A stretch of DNA of 64,000 nucleotides from assembly GCF_025965415.1 (NCBI RefSeq), contig NZ_JAOPWY010000085.1:1-64000 (forward strand), read 5' to 3'. Position numbers and translations under genes: made by a program. Positions within the stretch are counted from its first letter, which is position 1; every line of letters begins with the position of its first letter. Shown here piece after piece: positions 38,619-46,719 of this stretch. The notes below the pieces were generated by a model that ran no database searches, was not told the origin of the DNA, and saw nothing but the letters and a program-made list of their open reading frames with translations. Origin of the DNA: Nocardioides sp. (lineage in GTDB: Bacteria; Actinomycetota; Actinomycetes; Propionibacteriales; Nocardioidaceae).

Positions 38619-39083
38619 ATGTTCCAGCACACCGACACACAGCCGTACGACGTGCTGTCCCATGGCGACTCCGTGCTCGGACGTCCGGAGAACCTCGGCA
38701 TCGGCCGCACGAGCTGCGGAGGTGCCGTCGCCGATCAGGAGGTGCCGCTGTTCGCCCTCCTCCGGTCGACCCACGGGCTGCCGCTCGACGACCGGCGGTG
38801 GTGGCCCGAACGCCCCGTGCGCCACCGGCGCGCGCCCGCTGCGGAGGCGACCGACGGGGAGGACCCCTTCGCGGCCGGGGGCCGCACCATCGTGGCGGAC
38901 GGGGTGTTCCCGACCGCCCGCGAGCTGAGCCCACCCACCACCGAGCTCCTCGAGCGGACCCTCGCCGGGCTCCGGGCCTGGAGCACCGTCGCGAGCGCCG
39001 ACCGGCTCCGGCCCGTGGGACGGCACCAGCTTGCTCCGAGCGTGACGCTCGCAGGCGACCGGGACGTGATCGGTCGACGGTGA
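38619..39083 (+). CDS. Unrecognised 154-residue protein
   Basis: A 154-residue hypothetical protein from ATG 38619, which has a very good ribosome site GGGAGGAG six bases upstream. No signal peptide, membrane segment or known motif is visible; notable parts are EVPLFALLRSTHGLPLDDRRWW and an Arg/Pro-rich middle, then a helical end (TTELLERTLAGLRAW). Coding evidence is the ribosome site and GC3 bias; the Arg-rich content makes it less certain than its neighbours. It ends adjacent to the stop of the convergent LysE-type gene (39084). Confidence 0.55.
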   Translation: MFQHTDTQPYDVLSHGDSVLGRPENLGIGRTSCGGAVADQEVPLFALLRSTHGLPLDDRRWWPERPVRHRRAPAAEATDGEDPFAAGGRTIVADGVFPTARELSPPTTELLERTLAGLRAWSTVASADRLRPVGRHQLAPSVTLAGDRDVIGRR

Positions 39084-39707
39084 TCAGTCGACGGTGAGCA
39101 TGGTCGCGCCGAGGCCGATCATCATCGTGCCCCCGGTGGCGCTCAGCGCGTCGAGGCGCGTGGGGCGACTCGCGAACCAGGTGCGGGCTGCGCCCGCGGC
39201 CAGCGCCCACATGCTGTCGGAGGCCACGGCGAGCAGTCCGAAGACCAGTCCGAGCACCATGGTCTGGACGGCGACGGGCCCGGCCGGGTCCGTGAACTGC
39301 GGGAGGAAGGCCACGAAGAAGACGATCGTCTTCGGGTTGGTCGCCCCGACGGTGAAGCCGATCCGCACCGGGTGGCCGCGCCGGACCGGGGTGGCGTCGG
39401 CCATCGCCCGTCGCGCGTCGCTGCGGTGCCGGATCGCCTGCACGCCGAGCCAGATGACGTACCCCGCGCCGATCATCTTGATCGCGGTGTAGGCCGTCGC
39501 ACTGGCCGCGACGACGGCACCGAGCCCGACGGCGACCAGGCTCACCTGGGCGAGCAGCCCGAGGGCGTTGCCGACCACGGACAGCAGCACCTCACGGCGC
39601 CCGACGGTGAGGGCACGCCCGATGGTGAAGAGCAGGCTCGGACCCGGCACCTGGATGAACAGGATGGATGCGACGAGGAAGGCGACCCACTGGCTGGACG
39701 ACGGCAT
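39084..39707 (-). CDS. LysE/RhtB-family amino-acid exporter
   Basis: A 207-residue inner-membrane protein with six hydrophobic segments, of the LysE/RhtB translocator family, exporting amino acids or derivatives by proton exchange. FIQVPGPSLLFTIGRALTVGRR is the N-terminal signature (family: PGP near TM1) and GFTVGATNPKTIVFFVAFLPQF the central motif (NPK). Substrate not predictable. ATG 39707 is the standard start. No linked regulator (these often have a LysR partner) is seen. Confidence 0.92.
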   Translation of the reverse strand: MPSSSQWVAFLVASILFIQVPGPSLLFTIGRALTVGRREVLLSVVGNALGLLAQVSLVAVGLGAVVAASATAYTAIKMIGAGYVIWLGVQAIRHRSDARRAMADATPVRRGHPVRIGFTVGATNPKTIVFFVAFLPQFTDPAGPVAVQTMVLGLVFGLLAVASDSMWALAAGAARTWFASRPTRLDALSATGGTMMIGLGATMLTVD

Positions 39708-39776
39708 GGCCCCAGTGTGGGGCCACGCCGCCGTCGGTGTCGGACCAGTTCCGAGGAGTGGTGCGAGACGGCCGGG

Positions 39777-40274
39777 TCAGCAGCCGCAGGAGTAGTAGGT
39801 GATGTCCCAGTGGCTGCCCTCGCGGGCGTAGGCGTTGCCCGAGGGGGCCGTGTAGAGCGCCGCCCCGTCGCTGCGCGTGCCGGAGTAGGCGTAGTGGCTG
39901 GTGATGTAGCTCGAGACGCACGTCGTCGGGCTGACGTCGACCTTGTAGCCGTTCCAGTGGCTGTAGGTGCCCGACGCGTGCCCGGTCTCGGTGCCGCCGG
40001 TGATCGTGATCGCGCAGCCGCTGACCGACCGGAAGGTCTTGATCCCGGTGACGGTGTCCTGGTTGATCTGGTCGTAGGACGTGCAGGTCGAGCCGTTGCG
40101 GTTGGTGCACCCGCCGCTGGAGACGCGGGAGATGCCGGATGCCGAGAGCTGGCTGGCCGCCTGCGCGTCCGTGAGCCTGGTGACCGCGTGGGAGGGGCTG
40201 GCGAGGCCAATCACCGCGACGAACGAGGCGATGACGGCCAGGGCGGTCCTGCTGGTGCTGGTGGCACTGGGCAT
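39777..40274 (-). CDS. Secreted small protein with M15/LAS-like zinc-site pattern
   Basis: 165 residues with a cleavable signal peptide (ending near ASPSHA), then a 130-residue domain rich in Gly, Ser, Thr and Tyr with several cysteines (GGCTNRNGSTC, SGCAIT, TTCVSS, YYSCGC) likely forming disulfides. GHASGTYSHWNGYKVDV followed by EGSHWDITYY resembles the H-x(6)-D plus later His arrangement of M15/LAS peptidases, so a cell-wall or autoinducer-type peptidase is possible. I recognise the type from other actinobacteria as uncharacterised secreted proteins. A hairpin GGCGAG/CTCGCC (40295-40318) lies in its 5' leader, about 20 bases upstream. Confidence 0.75.
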   Translation of the reverse strand: MPSATSTSRTALAVIASFVAVIGLASPSHAVTRLTDAQAASQLSASGISRVSSGGCTNRNGSTCTSYDQINQDTVTGIKTFRSVSGCAITITGGTETGHASGTYSHWNGYKVDVSPTTCVSSYITSHYAYSGTRSDGAALYTAPSGNAYAREGSHWDITYYSCGC

Positions 40275-40294
40275 GGGGATGACTCCGATGTCGT

Positions 40295-40318
40295 GGCGAG
40301 ACCCCCGATGGGCTCGCC
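40295..40318 (-). promoter_or_regulatory. Hairpin in the leader of the secreted protein gene
   Basis: GGCGAG pairs with CTCGCC and an inner CCC/GGG extends it. It lies 20-44 bases upstream of the ATG at 40274 and would be transcribed as part of its 5' UTR, so it may affect translation or stability. The remaining spacer to 40495 shows nothing else distinctive. Confidence 0.4.
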
Positions 40319-40495
40319 GCTCCCTCCACCCGACCCGATCCGCGACGCCGGGTCAACCCCGCGCCCAGCCCACGCGTCGGCCCCAGTCCGTGCGAGATGG
40401 CGAAGGGGAGCAGATCCTCGGGCATCCATGAGTCGCATCGTTGACGCCCGCTGCAGCGGCGTACTGGGGACGCAGCGCAGTCGAAGGTGATCACG

Positions 40496-40963
40496 ATGAC
40501 CAGGGACAGTGACTTCAAGCAGGTCGTGCGTGCGCGGATGGCCGAGACCGGGGAGACCTACACGGTCGCCCGCGCCGCGGTCGAGGCGACCCGCAGCCCG
40601 CACGAGGCGTCGTACGACGCTGCGCGGGCCGAGCAGGAGAAGCTGGTGGGCCGGCTCTTCAGCGGCGGCCGCATCGAGCGGGTCCCGGCGAGGCGCAAGG
40701 TGCGTGCCGCGGTGCTGCTGGAGGTGCTGAGCCGCTTCGAGCCGGGCCGTGACTACTCCGAGCCCGAGGTGAACGAGATCCTGCTCGGGGTGCACGACGA
40801 CTTCGCCTACCTCCGCCGCGAGCTGGTCAACTACCGCTACCTCGAGCGAGGCGACGGTCGCTACCGCACCGCAGCGCAGGCGCCGCCGCGTGCGGCGGTC
40901 GAGCACCAGGAGATCCCGGCGTGGGAGGCGCACTGGCTGCCGGCCTTCCTCTCGGGCCGATGA
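40496..40963 (+). CDS. DUF2087 domain protein
   Basis: A 155-residue protein. The C-terminal half, from RRKVRAAVLLEVLSRFEPG through YSEPEVNEILLGVHDDFAYL to ELVNYRYLERGDGRYR, is a clear DUF2087 domain, a winged-helix-like fold often found in transcriptional regulators. The N-terminal half is helical and charged. It may bind nucleic acid; no target is evident. ATG 40496 is preferred, with AAGGTGA upstream; a GTG nine bases earlier is possible. Monocistronic between divergent and convergent secreted-protein genes. Confidence 0.8.
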   Translation: MTRDSDFKQVVRARMAETGETYTVARAAVEATRSPHEASYDAARAEQEKLVGRLFSGGRIERVPARRKVRAAVLLEVLSRFEPGRDYSEPEVNEILLGVHDDFAYLRRELVNYRYLERGDGRYRTAAQAPPRAAVEHQEIPAWEAHWLPAFLSGR

Positions 40964-40998
40964 CGGGGCAGGACCACGTCCTCTGAGGCCCGCGGCGA

Positions 40999-41796
40999 TC
41001 AGCAGCCGGACGCCTTGAAGGTGAAGGTGCTGAGGAAGACGGCCTGGTTGCCGTTCCCCCGCGCGTTCCAGTAGGTCAGCGTGATGTCCTGCACGTCACC
41101 CACGTAGGTGACCTCGATGTTGCCGGAGGCGTCGCCGTTGTCGGTGGCGACGACCCCGTTGTCGTACATCCGCCAGGGTCCCTCGGTGGTGGAGCTCTCC
41201 GCGCCGGAGACGCCCGCGCCGATGACGTAGACGTTGTCCACGTCGCGACTGGTGGCGGTGAAGGTGCGGGTGCCGCTGAGCTCCACACGGTCCCAGAAGT
41301 CGGCGGACCGGTTGTTGCCGGCGACGTTGTTGGAGTCGATGTCGGTGATCGTGAACTTCAGGCCGGTCACGGCGCGGTCGAACTGGATCCTGAGCTCCTG
41401 ACGGCTGGTGTTCCGCCCGGCCGAGATGTCCTGGTGCTGGAGCAACAGGCCGGTGCTGCCGGTGGCGCCGACGTTGGGGTAGGTCGTCGAGTTGACCGTG
41501 AGGTTGTTGCCGGTCCGGGTGTCGACGCCGACGTTCCTGCTGGTGAAGGTCGCGACCACGGGCGTGGAGCCCGCCGGCCCGTCGACCGTGGCGGTGCCCG
41601 TCTTGACCCGGTTGGCGGCCGGGCCGGTCGTCACAGTGCTGTACGCCACGGATCCCCAGTTCAGCGTGTAGGGGTAGACCGTGGTCCCGCACGAGGCGGC
41701 GAAGGCCGGGGCACTCACGCCGACGGCGACGACCGGGACGGTCCAGGCCGCGGTCCGGACCACCGTGCGTCGTGAGGGCAGCATGACGTCGTTCAT
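40999..41796 (-). CDS. Tat-exported protein of unknown function
   Basis: 265 residues. The N terminus has a twin-arginine signal: SRRTVVRTAAW followed by a hydrophobic stretch and cleavage near APAFA. The mature protein is beta-rich, Thr/Asn/Gly-rich (TFTSRNVGVDTRTGNNLTVN), with only two cysteines (one at each end, CGTT and ASGC), which could form a closing disulfide. FDRAVTGLKFTITDIDSNN and VELSGTRTFTA suggest a jelly-roll or CBM-like domain. No catalytic motif is recognised. ATG 41796 has TGAGG upstream. Tat export implies folding before secretion, perhaps with a metal. Confidence 0.75.
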   Translation of the reverse strand: MNDVMLPSRRTVVRTAAWTVPVVAVGVSAPAFAASCGTTVYPYTLNWGSVAYSTVTTGPAANRVKTGTATVDGPAGSTPVVATFTSRNVGVDTRTGNNLTVNSTTYPNVGATGSTGLLLQHQDISAGRNTSRQELRIQFDRAVTGLKFTITDIDSNNVAGNNRSADFWDRVELSGTRTFTATSRDVDNVYVIGAGVSGAESSTTEGPWRMYDNGVVATDNGDASGNIEVTYVGDVQDITLTYWNARGNGNQAVFLSTFTFKASGC

Positions 41797-42021
41797 CGAA
41801 TCCTCAATCCCACGCGGCCCCTGGCGGATCCCCACACGCATCGATGCGATGCCGCACGCCGAGACTAGGAGTGTCGGGATCGATCACCCGGTCTTGGTGA
41901 TTCCTGCGGAATACCTTGAGAATCGCGCGGAAGGATGGGATCGGTGGTCCAGACACTGGTGGCGGAGAACCCGCCGCAGCAGTGCGCCCGCACCGATCGG
42001 GATACGTGCCATGCTCACCCC

Positions 42022-42843
42022 ATGCGTCGTACGCCGCGCATCCGCCGCGCCCGTGAGCCCCGTCAGCGACCACAGGTGGTGGCGCACCGGGGCAGCAGCC
42101 ACGACACCCCGGAGCACACCCTCGCCGCCTACGTGAAGGCGCTCGACGAAGGGGCCGACGCGCTCGAGTGCGACGTCCGGCTCACCGCCGACGGGCACCT
42201 CGTCTGCGTCCACGACCGCAACCTGCGACGTACGGCGGCGACCCCTGGACTGGTGTCGACGATGAACCTCGCCGAGCTGGACGAGCTCGACTTCGCGTCG
42301 TGGAAGAGCCCGTGGGCCGACCTGGACGACGAGGCACCCGCGCGCGATCCCGAGATCGGCAAGGTGCTGACGCTGCGCAAGCTGCTGGAGATGGTCGCCG
42401 ACTACGACAGGCACGTGGAGCTGGCCATCGAGACCAAGCACCCCACCCGGTACGGCGGGCTCGTCGAGCGGCGGCTGGTCGAGACGCTGGGCGACTTCGG
42501 CTGGGACCGGGCGGGCTCGCCGGCGCGCATCATGAGCTTCTCGCTCAACGCGATGAGCCGCGTGCGCCGGCTGGCGCCCGAGCTCGACGTGGTGATGCTC
42601 GTCGAGAAGGCGCACCACTGGCCGGTGCTGCGCCCGGTGGTCGGTGACGACTGGATCATCGGCCCCGGCATCAAGGAGCTGCGCGAGCACCCGGGACTCG
42701 GCCGGCACCTCGTGAAGGCCGGGCGGGAGGTCCACGTGTGGACCGTCAACACCGCCGAGGAGCTGGAGGTCTGCCTCGACCTCGGGGTCACCGCGGTGAT
42801 CACCGACCGCCCGTCGTACATGCTGGAGCTGCTGGGCGGATAG
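42022..42843 (+). CDS. Glycerophosphodiester phosphodiesterase
   Basis: A 273-residue GDPD-family enzyme hydrolysing glycerophosphodiesters (deacylated phospholipids) to glycerol-3-phosphate and an alcohol. Active-site blocks are visible: AHRGSSHDTPEHTLAAY (catalytic HRG and the Glu of PEHT), ADALECDVRLTADGHLVCVHD (E-x-D metal ligands and the second catalytic His), and the C-terminal VHVWTVN. No signal peptide from ATG 42022, so cytoplasmic; an upstream frame from 41935 is not conserved-looking. The DUF5926 gene follows after nine bases, a pairing also common in other actinobacteria (recollection). Confidence 0.92.
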   Translation: MRRTPRIRRAREPRQRPQVVAHRGSSHDTPEHTLAAYVKALDEGADALECDVRLTADGHLVCVHDRNLRRTAATPGLVSTMNLAELDELDFASWKSPWADLDDEAPARDPEIGKVLTLRKLLEMVADYDRHVELAIETKHPTRYGGLVERRLVETLGDFGWDRAGSPARIMSFSLNAMSRVRRLAPELDVVMLVEKAHHWPVLRPVVGDDWIIGPGIKELREHPGLGRHLVKAGREVHVWTVNTAEELEVCLDLGVTAVITDRPSYMLELLGG

Positions 42844-42852
42844 GTTCTGGCA

Positions 42853-43782
42853 ATGGCCAAGAAGTCCCGCAACCGCACCCAGTCCGCCGACACCGCTCCC
42901 GGGGAGGTCGGTCCCCGCCAGCCCTGCCCCTGTGGCTCCGGGAAGCGCTACAAGGCCTGCCACGGTGCGGCGGGTGGCGCCGCGCCGACCTTCGTGGCCC
43001 GTCCCTTCGAGGGGATGCCCGACGAGTGCGACGTGATCGCGCTGCGCGAGCTCGTCCCCGCAGCGACCACGCCCCTGACCCTGGAGGACGGCCGGACGGT
43101 CCGGCTGGCCACGCTGCTCCCGGGTGCCGCGCCGGCGATGGTGCGCGAGTCCGGCGACATCTGGCTCGGTCTCCAGGTGCAGCACTCCTACGGCAACCCG
43201 GCCCGCGACCTGGGTGCCGTGCTCGAGGCGGCGCTGGCGAGCGAGGAGCCCGGCATCGTCGGCCTCCCGAACGCCCCCGGCGAGGGCCCGAGCCTGCAGG
43301 ACCTGATCACCGACACGAGCCTCGACATCACCGTCCACAAGGGCTTCGAGTACTGGATCGACGACATCCCCGAGCGCGACGCCAGCATGGAGGCGGCGCT
43401 GGAGCAGGCCAACGGCGGCGTCATGCCCACCGTGCGGTTGACCTCGGTCGAGGCCGCCTACTGGACCGACGTCGGCACCAAGGAGCACCTGCGCTGGGTC
43501 ATGCCCCACCCCGAGGACCAGCTCCTCGACGCGCTGGCGCGCCTCCACGCGGCCGGCCAGGACTCGGTGGCCGAGGGGTCGCGCTTCGTCGGCATGTTCC
43601 GTGCCCACGGGTTGCTCGCCCCGGTGTGGGACCTCCCCCTCGGCACGGGCGCCGAGGTGCTCGAGGAGCCGGCCGCACGCTTCGCCGCGGACCTCGAGGA
43701 GGCCATGAAGGGCGGCGCGCTGACGGCCGAGGAGCGGTCGGCGCGCGCCGGTCTGGCCAATCGTCAGGTGACGATCCGGTAA
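42853..43782 (+). CDS. DUF5926 protein with SEC-C motif
   Basis: A 309-residue cytoplasmic protein. The N terminus carries a SEC-C metal-binding motif, CPCGSGKRYKACH, the unit by which SecA and related proteins bind zinc and interact with SecB or ribosomes. The rest is the actinobacterial DUF5926 domain, of unknown function (for example WVMPHPEDQLLDALARLHAAG and VGMFRAHGLLAPVWDL). Start ATG 42853 follows the GDPD stop by nine bases, indicating co-transcription. Terminates at the hairpins at 43814-43907. Confidence 0.88.
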   Translation: MAKKSRNRTQSADTAPGEVGPRQPCPCGSGKRYKACHGAAGGAAPTFVARPFEGMPDECDVIALRELVPAATTPLTLEDGRTVRLATLLPGAAPAMVRESGDIWLGLQVQHSYGNPARDLGAVLEAALASEEPGIVGLPNAPGEGPSLQDLITDTSLDITVHKGFEYWIDDIPERDASMEAALEQANGGVMPTVRLTSVEAAYWTDVGTKEHLRWVMPHPEDQLLDALARLHAAGQDSVAEGSRFVGMFRAHGLLAPVWDLPLGTGAEVLEEPAARFAADLEEAMKGGALTAEERSARAGLANRQVTIR

Positions 43783-43813
43783 GGAACGGTCCACATCGCC
43801 ACCACGAGCCGAA

Positions 43814-43835
43814 CACAACCGGGACAAAGGTTGTG
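43814..43835. terminator. Hairpin CACAACC/GGTTGTG after the DUF5926 gene
   Basis: A 7-bp inverted repeat with an 8-base loop, 31 bases after the DUF5926 stop. Could be the gene's own terminator, or an operator since TTGTGC within it also fits a -35 element for the next hairpin transcript. Confidence 0.45.
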
Positions 43836-43867
43836 CGGGCGCTCGCGCGCGGAGTAGATTCGTCTTC

Positions 43868-43907
43868 GCCCGGTCGTTGTTGTTTCCCCCGTCAACAACG
43901 ACCGGGC
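43868..43907. terminator. Perfect 15-bp hairpin between convergent genes
   Basis: GCCCGGTCGTTGTTG pairs without mismatch to CAACAACGACCGGGC around a loop TTTCCCCCGT. It abuts the stop of the minus-strand cyclase gene (43910) and faces the DUF5926 gene. Serves both directions. A sigma70-like TTGTGC-N18-TAGATT ends about six bases before it, so it could also be a very short independent transcript. Confidence 0.75.
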
Positions 43908-43909
43908 CT

Positions 43910-44938
43910 TCACGTCTCGGCAGGCTCCGGATGGTCCTCGCGACTGGGCCGCACCCGCCACGCCTCGAGGTGGTCGAAGCCCTTTGCGGAGACCCGGCGG
44001 AGCCGGCGCCAGCGCCACGACTCGTCGTCCGCGGCCGTCAGCGCCTCGTGGACGCCCGCGTCGACGAGCACCGTCCCCGGGCGGGCGGCCGAGGTCAGGC
44101 GGGAGGCCGCGTTGACGGTCGAGCCGAAGACGTCGCCGAGGCGTCGTACGACGGCTCCGTGGGCGATGCCGGCGCGCACCGCGGGGAACGGGTCGTCCGG
44201 GTCGTCGCCGCGGGCGGTCAGCGCGAGCGCGATCGTCACGGCGGCCGCCGGGTCGGCGACGGTGAAGAGCACCTCGTCGCCGATCGTCTTGATGACCTGG
44301 CCGGCGTGGTCGACCACGAGGGTGGTCGTGTCCTGCTCGAAGCGGTCCACCCACGCGACGAGCTCGGCGCCGTCGAGGCTGCGGCTCTGGGTGGTGTAGC
44401 CGACGATGTCGACGAAGCAGACCGCCAGCAGTGCCTCGCCCTGCGTCAGCGCGCTGGTGTCGGTGAGCAGGTGCTGGGCGGCGCTGGCCAGGTGGCGGCG
44501 CCACACGTAGGTCTGCAGCGCCTCGACGCGGGGCAGGACGTCGGTGGCCAGGTCGGCGAGCGTGGTGGCCGGGTCGCCACCCTCCACGGCGAGGCCGGCC
44601 AGCAGCGTGGTCTGCCACTCGGCGAGCCGGGCATAGCTGCGGCCCCACGTGCGCACGAGCGCCGCCTGCGACTCGGGCGGCAGGATGCCGATCTCGACCA
44701 GGTCGGCGCTCAGCCGCAGCGCCTCGACGTCGCTCTCGGCGAAGGCGACGTCCTCGTCGTCGTGGTGGGGGAAGCCGAGCTGGTGCCAGAGCGTCACGGC
44801 CCGGTCGAGGGGTACGCCGGCCCGCTGGGCGACCTGCACCCGCGTCAGGCTGGGCTCCTGGCCGAGCAGGAAGGACTCCAGGGCGTGCGCCACGTCGGCG
44901 GGGACGTCGAGCTCCGGCCCGTCCGGCTCGTCGCCCAC
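43910..44938 (-). CDS. Class III adenylyl cyclase with N-terminal regulatory domain
   Basis: A 342-residue soluble nucleotidyl cyclase making cAMP. The N-terminal roughly 160 residues are helical with a MerR-like opening (TRVQVAQRAGVPLDRAVTLW) and resemble the autoinhibitory adenylate cyclase regulatory domain known from mycobacterial Rv1264. The catalytic domain has CFVDIVGYTTQSR (first metal Asp), GQVIKTIGDEVLF (substrate-binding Lys and second Asp) and GDVFGSTVNAASRL (substrate Asp, transition-state Asn and Arg), so all six canonical residues are present and a homodimer should be active. GTG 44938 follows the cNMP-binding gene by four bases, forming an operon. Confidence 0.9.
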   Translation of the reverse strand: MGDEPDGPELDVPADVAHALESFLLGQEPSLTRVQVAQRAGVPLDRAVTLWHQLGFPHHDDEDVAFAESDVEALRLSADLVEIGILPPESQAALVRTWGRSYARLAEWQTTLLAGLAVEGGDPATTLADLATDVLPRVEALQTYVWRRHLASAAQHLLTDTSALTQGEALLAVCFVDIVGYTTQSRSLDGAELVAWVDRFEQDTTTLVVDHAGQVIKTIGDEVLFTVADPAAAVTIALALTARGDDPDDPFPAVRAGIAHGAVVRRLGDVFGSTVNAASRLTSAARPGTVLVDAGVHEALTAADDESWRWRRLRRVSAKGFDHLEAWRVRPSREDHPEPAET

Positions 44939-44942
44939 GGGG

Positions 44943-45317
44943 TCAGCGTCCCTCGAGGCGCCCCGCGACGGCGGCCCGCAGCGCGGCGCCGAAGGCGGGG
45001 ACCTCGTCGGCCAGCTCCTCGAGGCGCTCGCTGGTGAAGTGGACGACCTTGAGCGGGGTCAGCGCGATGACGGTGGCCGAGCGCAGCGTCCGGTTGACGA
45101 TGGCCGCCTCGCCGACGACGGCGCCGGGACCGAGCGTGGCGATCTCGACGCCGCTCTTGCGCACCGACACCTCGCCCTCGGTGATCAGGTAGGCCTTGTC
45201 GGCCGGGGTGCCGGCCGCGATGGGCGACCAGCCCTGCGGCAGGGTCAGCGCCCGTCCCGCGGCCAGCACGCGCTCGGCGTCGGCGGGGTCGAGGGCATCG
45301 AGGATGGAGTCGTTCAT
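44943..45317 (-). CDS. Stand-alone cyclic-nucleotide-binding protein
   Basis: A 124-residue protein consisting of one cNMP-binding domain. The phosphate-binding cassette is VVGEAAIVNRTLRSATVIAL, retaining the Glu that contacts ribose and the Arg that contacts the cyclic phosphate. There is no helix-turn-helix or other output domain. It is the first gene of a two-gene operon with the adenylyl cyclase, only four bases apart, so it probably binds the cAMP that the cyclase makes and relays, buffers or feeds back on it. Its C-terminal helix after the barrel (LEELADEVPAFGAALRAAVAGRL) is the usual hinge. ATG 45317. Confidence 0.88.
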   Translation of the reverse strand: MNDSILDALDPADAERVLAAGRALTLPQGWSPIAAGTPADKAYLITEGEVSVRKSGVEIATLGPGAVVGEAAIVNRTLRSATVIALTPLKVVHFTSERLEELADEVPAFGAALRAAVAGRLEGR

Positions 45318-45375
45318 GCTCCGTCAACGATCCATCCGGGCGAACGTGATGCCCATTCGGTCAACAGCTGTCCAC

Positions 45376-46611
45376 TCAGTCGACGAGCAGGGGCTCCCGG
45401 GAGATCGGGCAGCTCATGCAGCGCGGTCCGCCACGTCCCGAGCCGAGCTCGGAGCCCGCGATCCGGACGACCTCGATCCCGGCGTCCTCGAGCCGGTCGT
45501 TGGTCTCGTCGTTGCGCTCGTAGGCCACGGCCACCCGGGGCGCGAGCGCCAGGGTGTTGTTGCCGTCGTCCCACTGCTCGCGCTCGGCGGTGACCGGGTC
45601 GAGGCCGGTGTCGATCTGGTGCAGCGTGTCGATCTGCATCGCCTTGGCGGCGGCCACGAGGAACGGCTCGGACTCGCTCACGCTCAGCGTCAGGTCGGAC
45701 TCGTCGGAGCCCTGGTCGGCCAGGGTCACGGTCACCGCGCGCAGGGTGTGCGCGACGTTGGGGTACATCACGACCTTGTCGACGTCGACCATGGTGCACA
45801 CGGTGTCGAGGTGCATCGTCGCGCGCTCCTGCGCGATCGGCACGGCCAGGACGGTGTGCGCGAGGTTGGCGTGGAAGACCTGGCGGGCCAGCCGCTCCAC
45901 GCCGGCGGGCGTCGTACGCTCCCCGACCCCGACCGCGATCACGCCGGGGGCCAGCAGCAGGACGTCGCCGCCCTCGACGTGCTCGTTGTGCCAGCCGTGG
46001 ATCTTGCGGGTGCCGGCGAAGCGCGGGTGCTCGGTGTAGATCAGCTCGGTCAGCTGGGTCTCGCGCTTGCGCGCGGGCATGGCCAGGCTGGTGACCGCGA
46101 CCCGGTCGCGGACCCACACGCTGGAGTCGCGGGTGAAGAGCAGGTTGGGGAGCGGGTCGATCAGGAAGTCGTGCGGGTCGAGCAGGCTGGTCACCAGACC
46201 GTGGCCGCCGCGGACCTCGTCGTTGCGGATGCCGGCGGTCAGCACGTCGGTGAGCTCGGCGGGCGCCAGCTCGCGCAACGACTGGGCGAGGTAGCGGCGC
46301 ATGGTGTCGCCGAGGTGCAGCCCCGACAGCGCACTGGTGATGGCGTGGTTGCGGGCGAGCTCGGTCTCGAGCGTCTCGGTGAGGAGCTCGGTGAGGTAGA
46401 GCACCTCGACGCCGCGCTGACGCAGCGTCTCCGCGAAGGCGTCGTGCTCGTCCTGCGCCCGGCTCACCCAGGGGATGCCGTCGAACAGCAGGCGGTCGTT
46501 GTTGCGGGGCGTCAAGCGCTTGAGCTCGTTGCCCGGGCGGTGCAGCATGACGGTGGCCAGCCGGCCGACCTCGCTGTCGGCGCCGTGGGGGCCGGATGGG
46601 GTGGAGACCAT
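45376..46611 (-). CDS. arcA: Arginine deiminase
   Basis: A 411-residue arginine deiminase converting arginine to citrulline and ammonia, the first step of the energy-yielding ADI pathway. Catalytic blocks are visible: [14 protein letters not shown], the EGGDVLLL region, [10 protein letters not shown] (catalytic His and Asp), and the C-terminal nucleophile Cys in [10 protein letters not shown]. Length matches the family. The partners arcB (ornithine carbamoyltransferase), arcC and arcD are not adjacent, so the enzyme acts alone here or its pathway genes are elsewhere. ATG 46611; two direct repeats lie 29 and 82 bases upstream and may regulate it. Confidence 0.95.
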   Translation of the reverse strand: MVSTPSGPHGADSEVGRLATVMLHRPGNELKRLTPRNNDRLLFDGIPWVSRAQDEHDAFAETLRQRGVEVLYLTELLTETLETELARNHAITSALSGLHLGDTMRRYLAQSLRELAPAELTDVLTAGIRNDEVRGGHGLVTSLLDPHDFLIDPLPNLLFTRDSSVWVRDRVAVTSLAMPARKRETQLTELIYTEHPRFAGTRKIHGWHNEHVEGGDVLLLAPGVIAVGVGERTTPAGVERLARQVFHANLAHTVLAVPIAQERATMHLDTVCTMVDVDKVVMYPNVAHTLRAVTVTLADQGSDESDLTLSVSESEPFLVAAAKAMQIDTLHQIDTGLDPVTAEREQWDDGNNTLALAPRVAVAYERNDETNDRLEDAGIEVVRIAGSELGSGRGGPRCMSCPISREPLLVD

Positions 46612-46639
46612 GCCGGGACTCTAGCGCTCACCCACGGGG

Positions 46640-46710
46640 GGACACATGCCCGAGATGTCGTCGCCCGGCCGGTCGACGCCGGACCGCTCGGCGGACACGT
46701 GCCCGAGGTG
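46640..46710. promoter_or_regulatory. Direct repeats upstream of arginine deiminase
   Basis: GGACACATGCCCGAGATG (46640-46657) recurs as GGACACGTGCCCGAGGTG (46693-46710), 53 bp apart, about five helical turns, in the spacer upstream of arcA. The 18-bp units differ at two positions. Candidate regulator-binding sites; the 46658-46692 interval shows no other feature. Confidence 0.6.
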
Positions 46711-46719
46711 CGAACGGCA

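Noticed and set aside
43814-43907. Actinobacterial 6C RNA
   Set aside because: That RNA has two hairpins with at least six cytosines in each loop; here the loops are GGGACAAA and TTTCCCCCGT (five C), so the criterion is not met.
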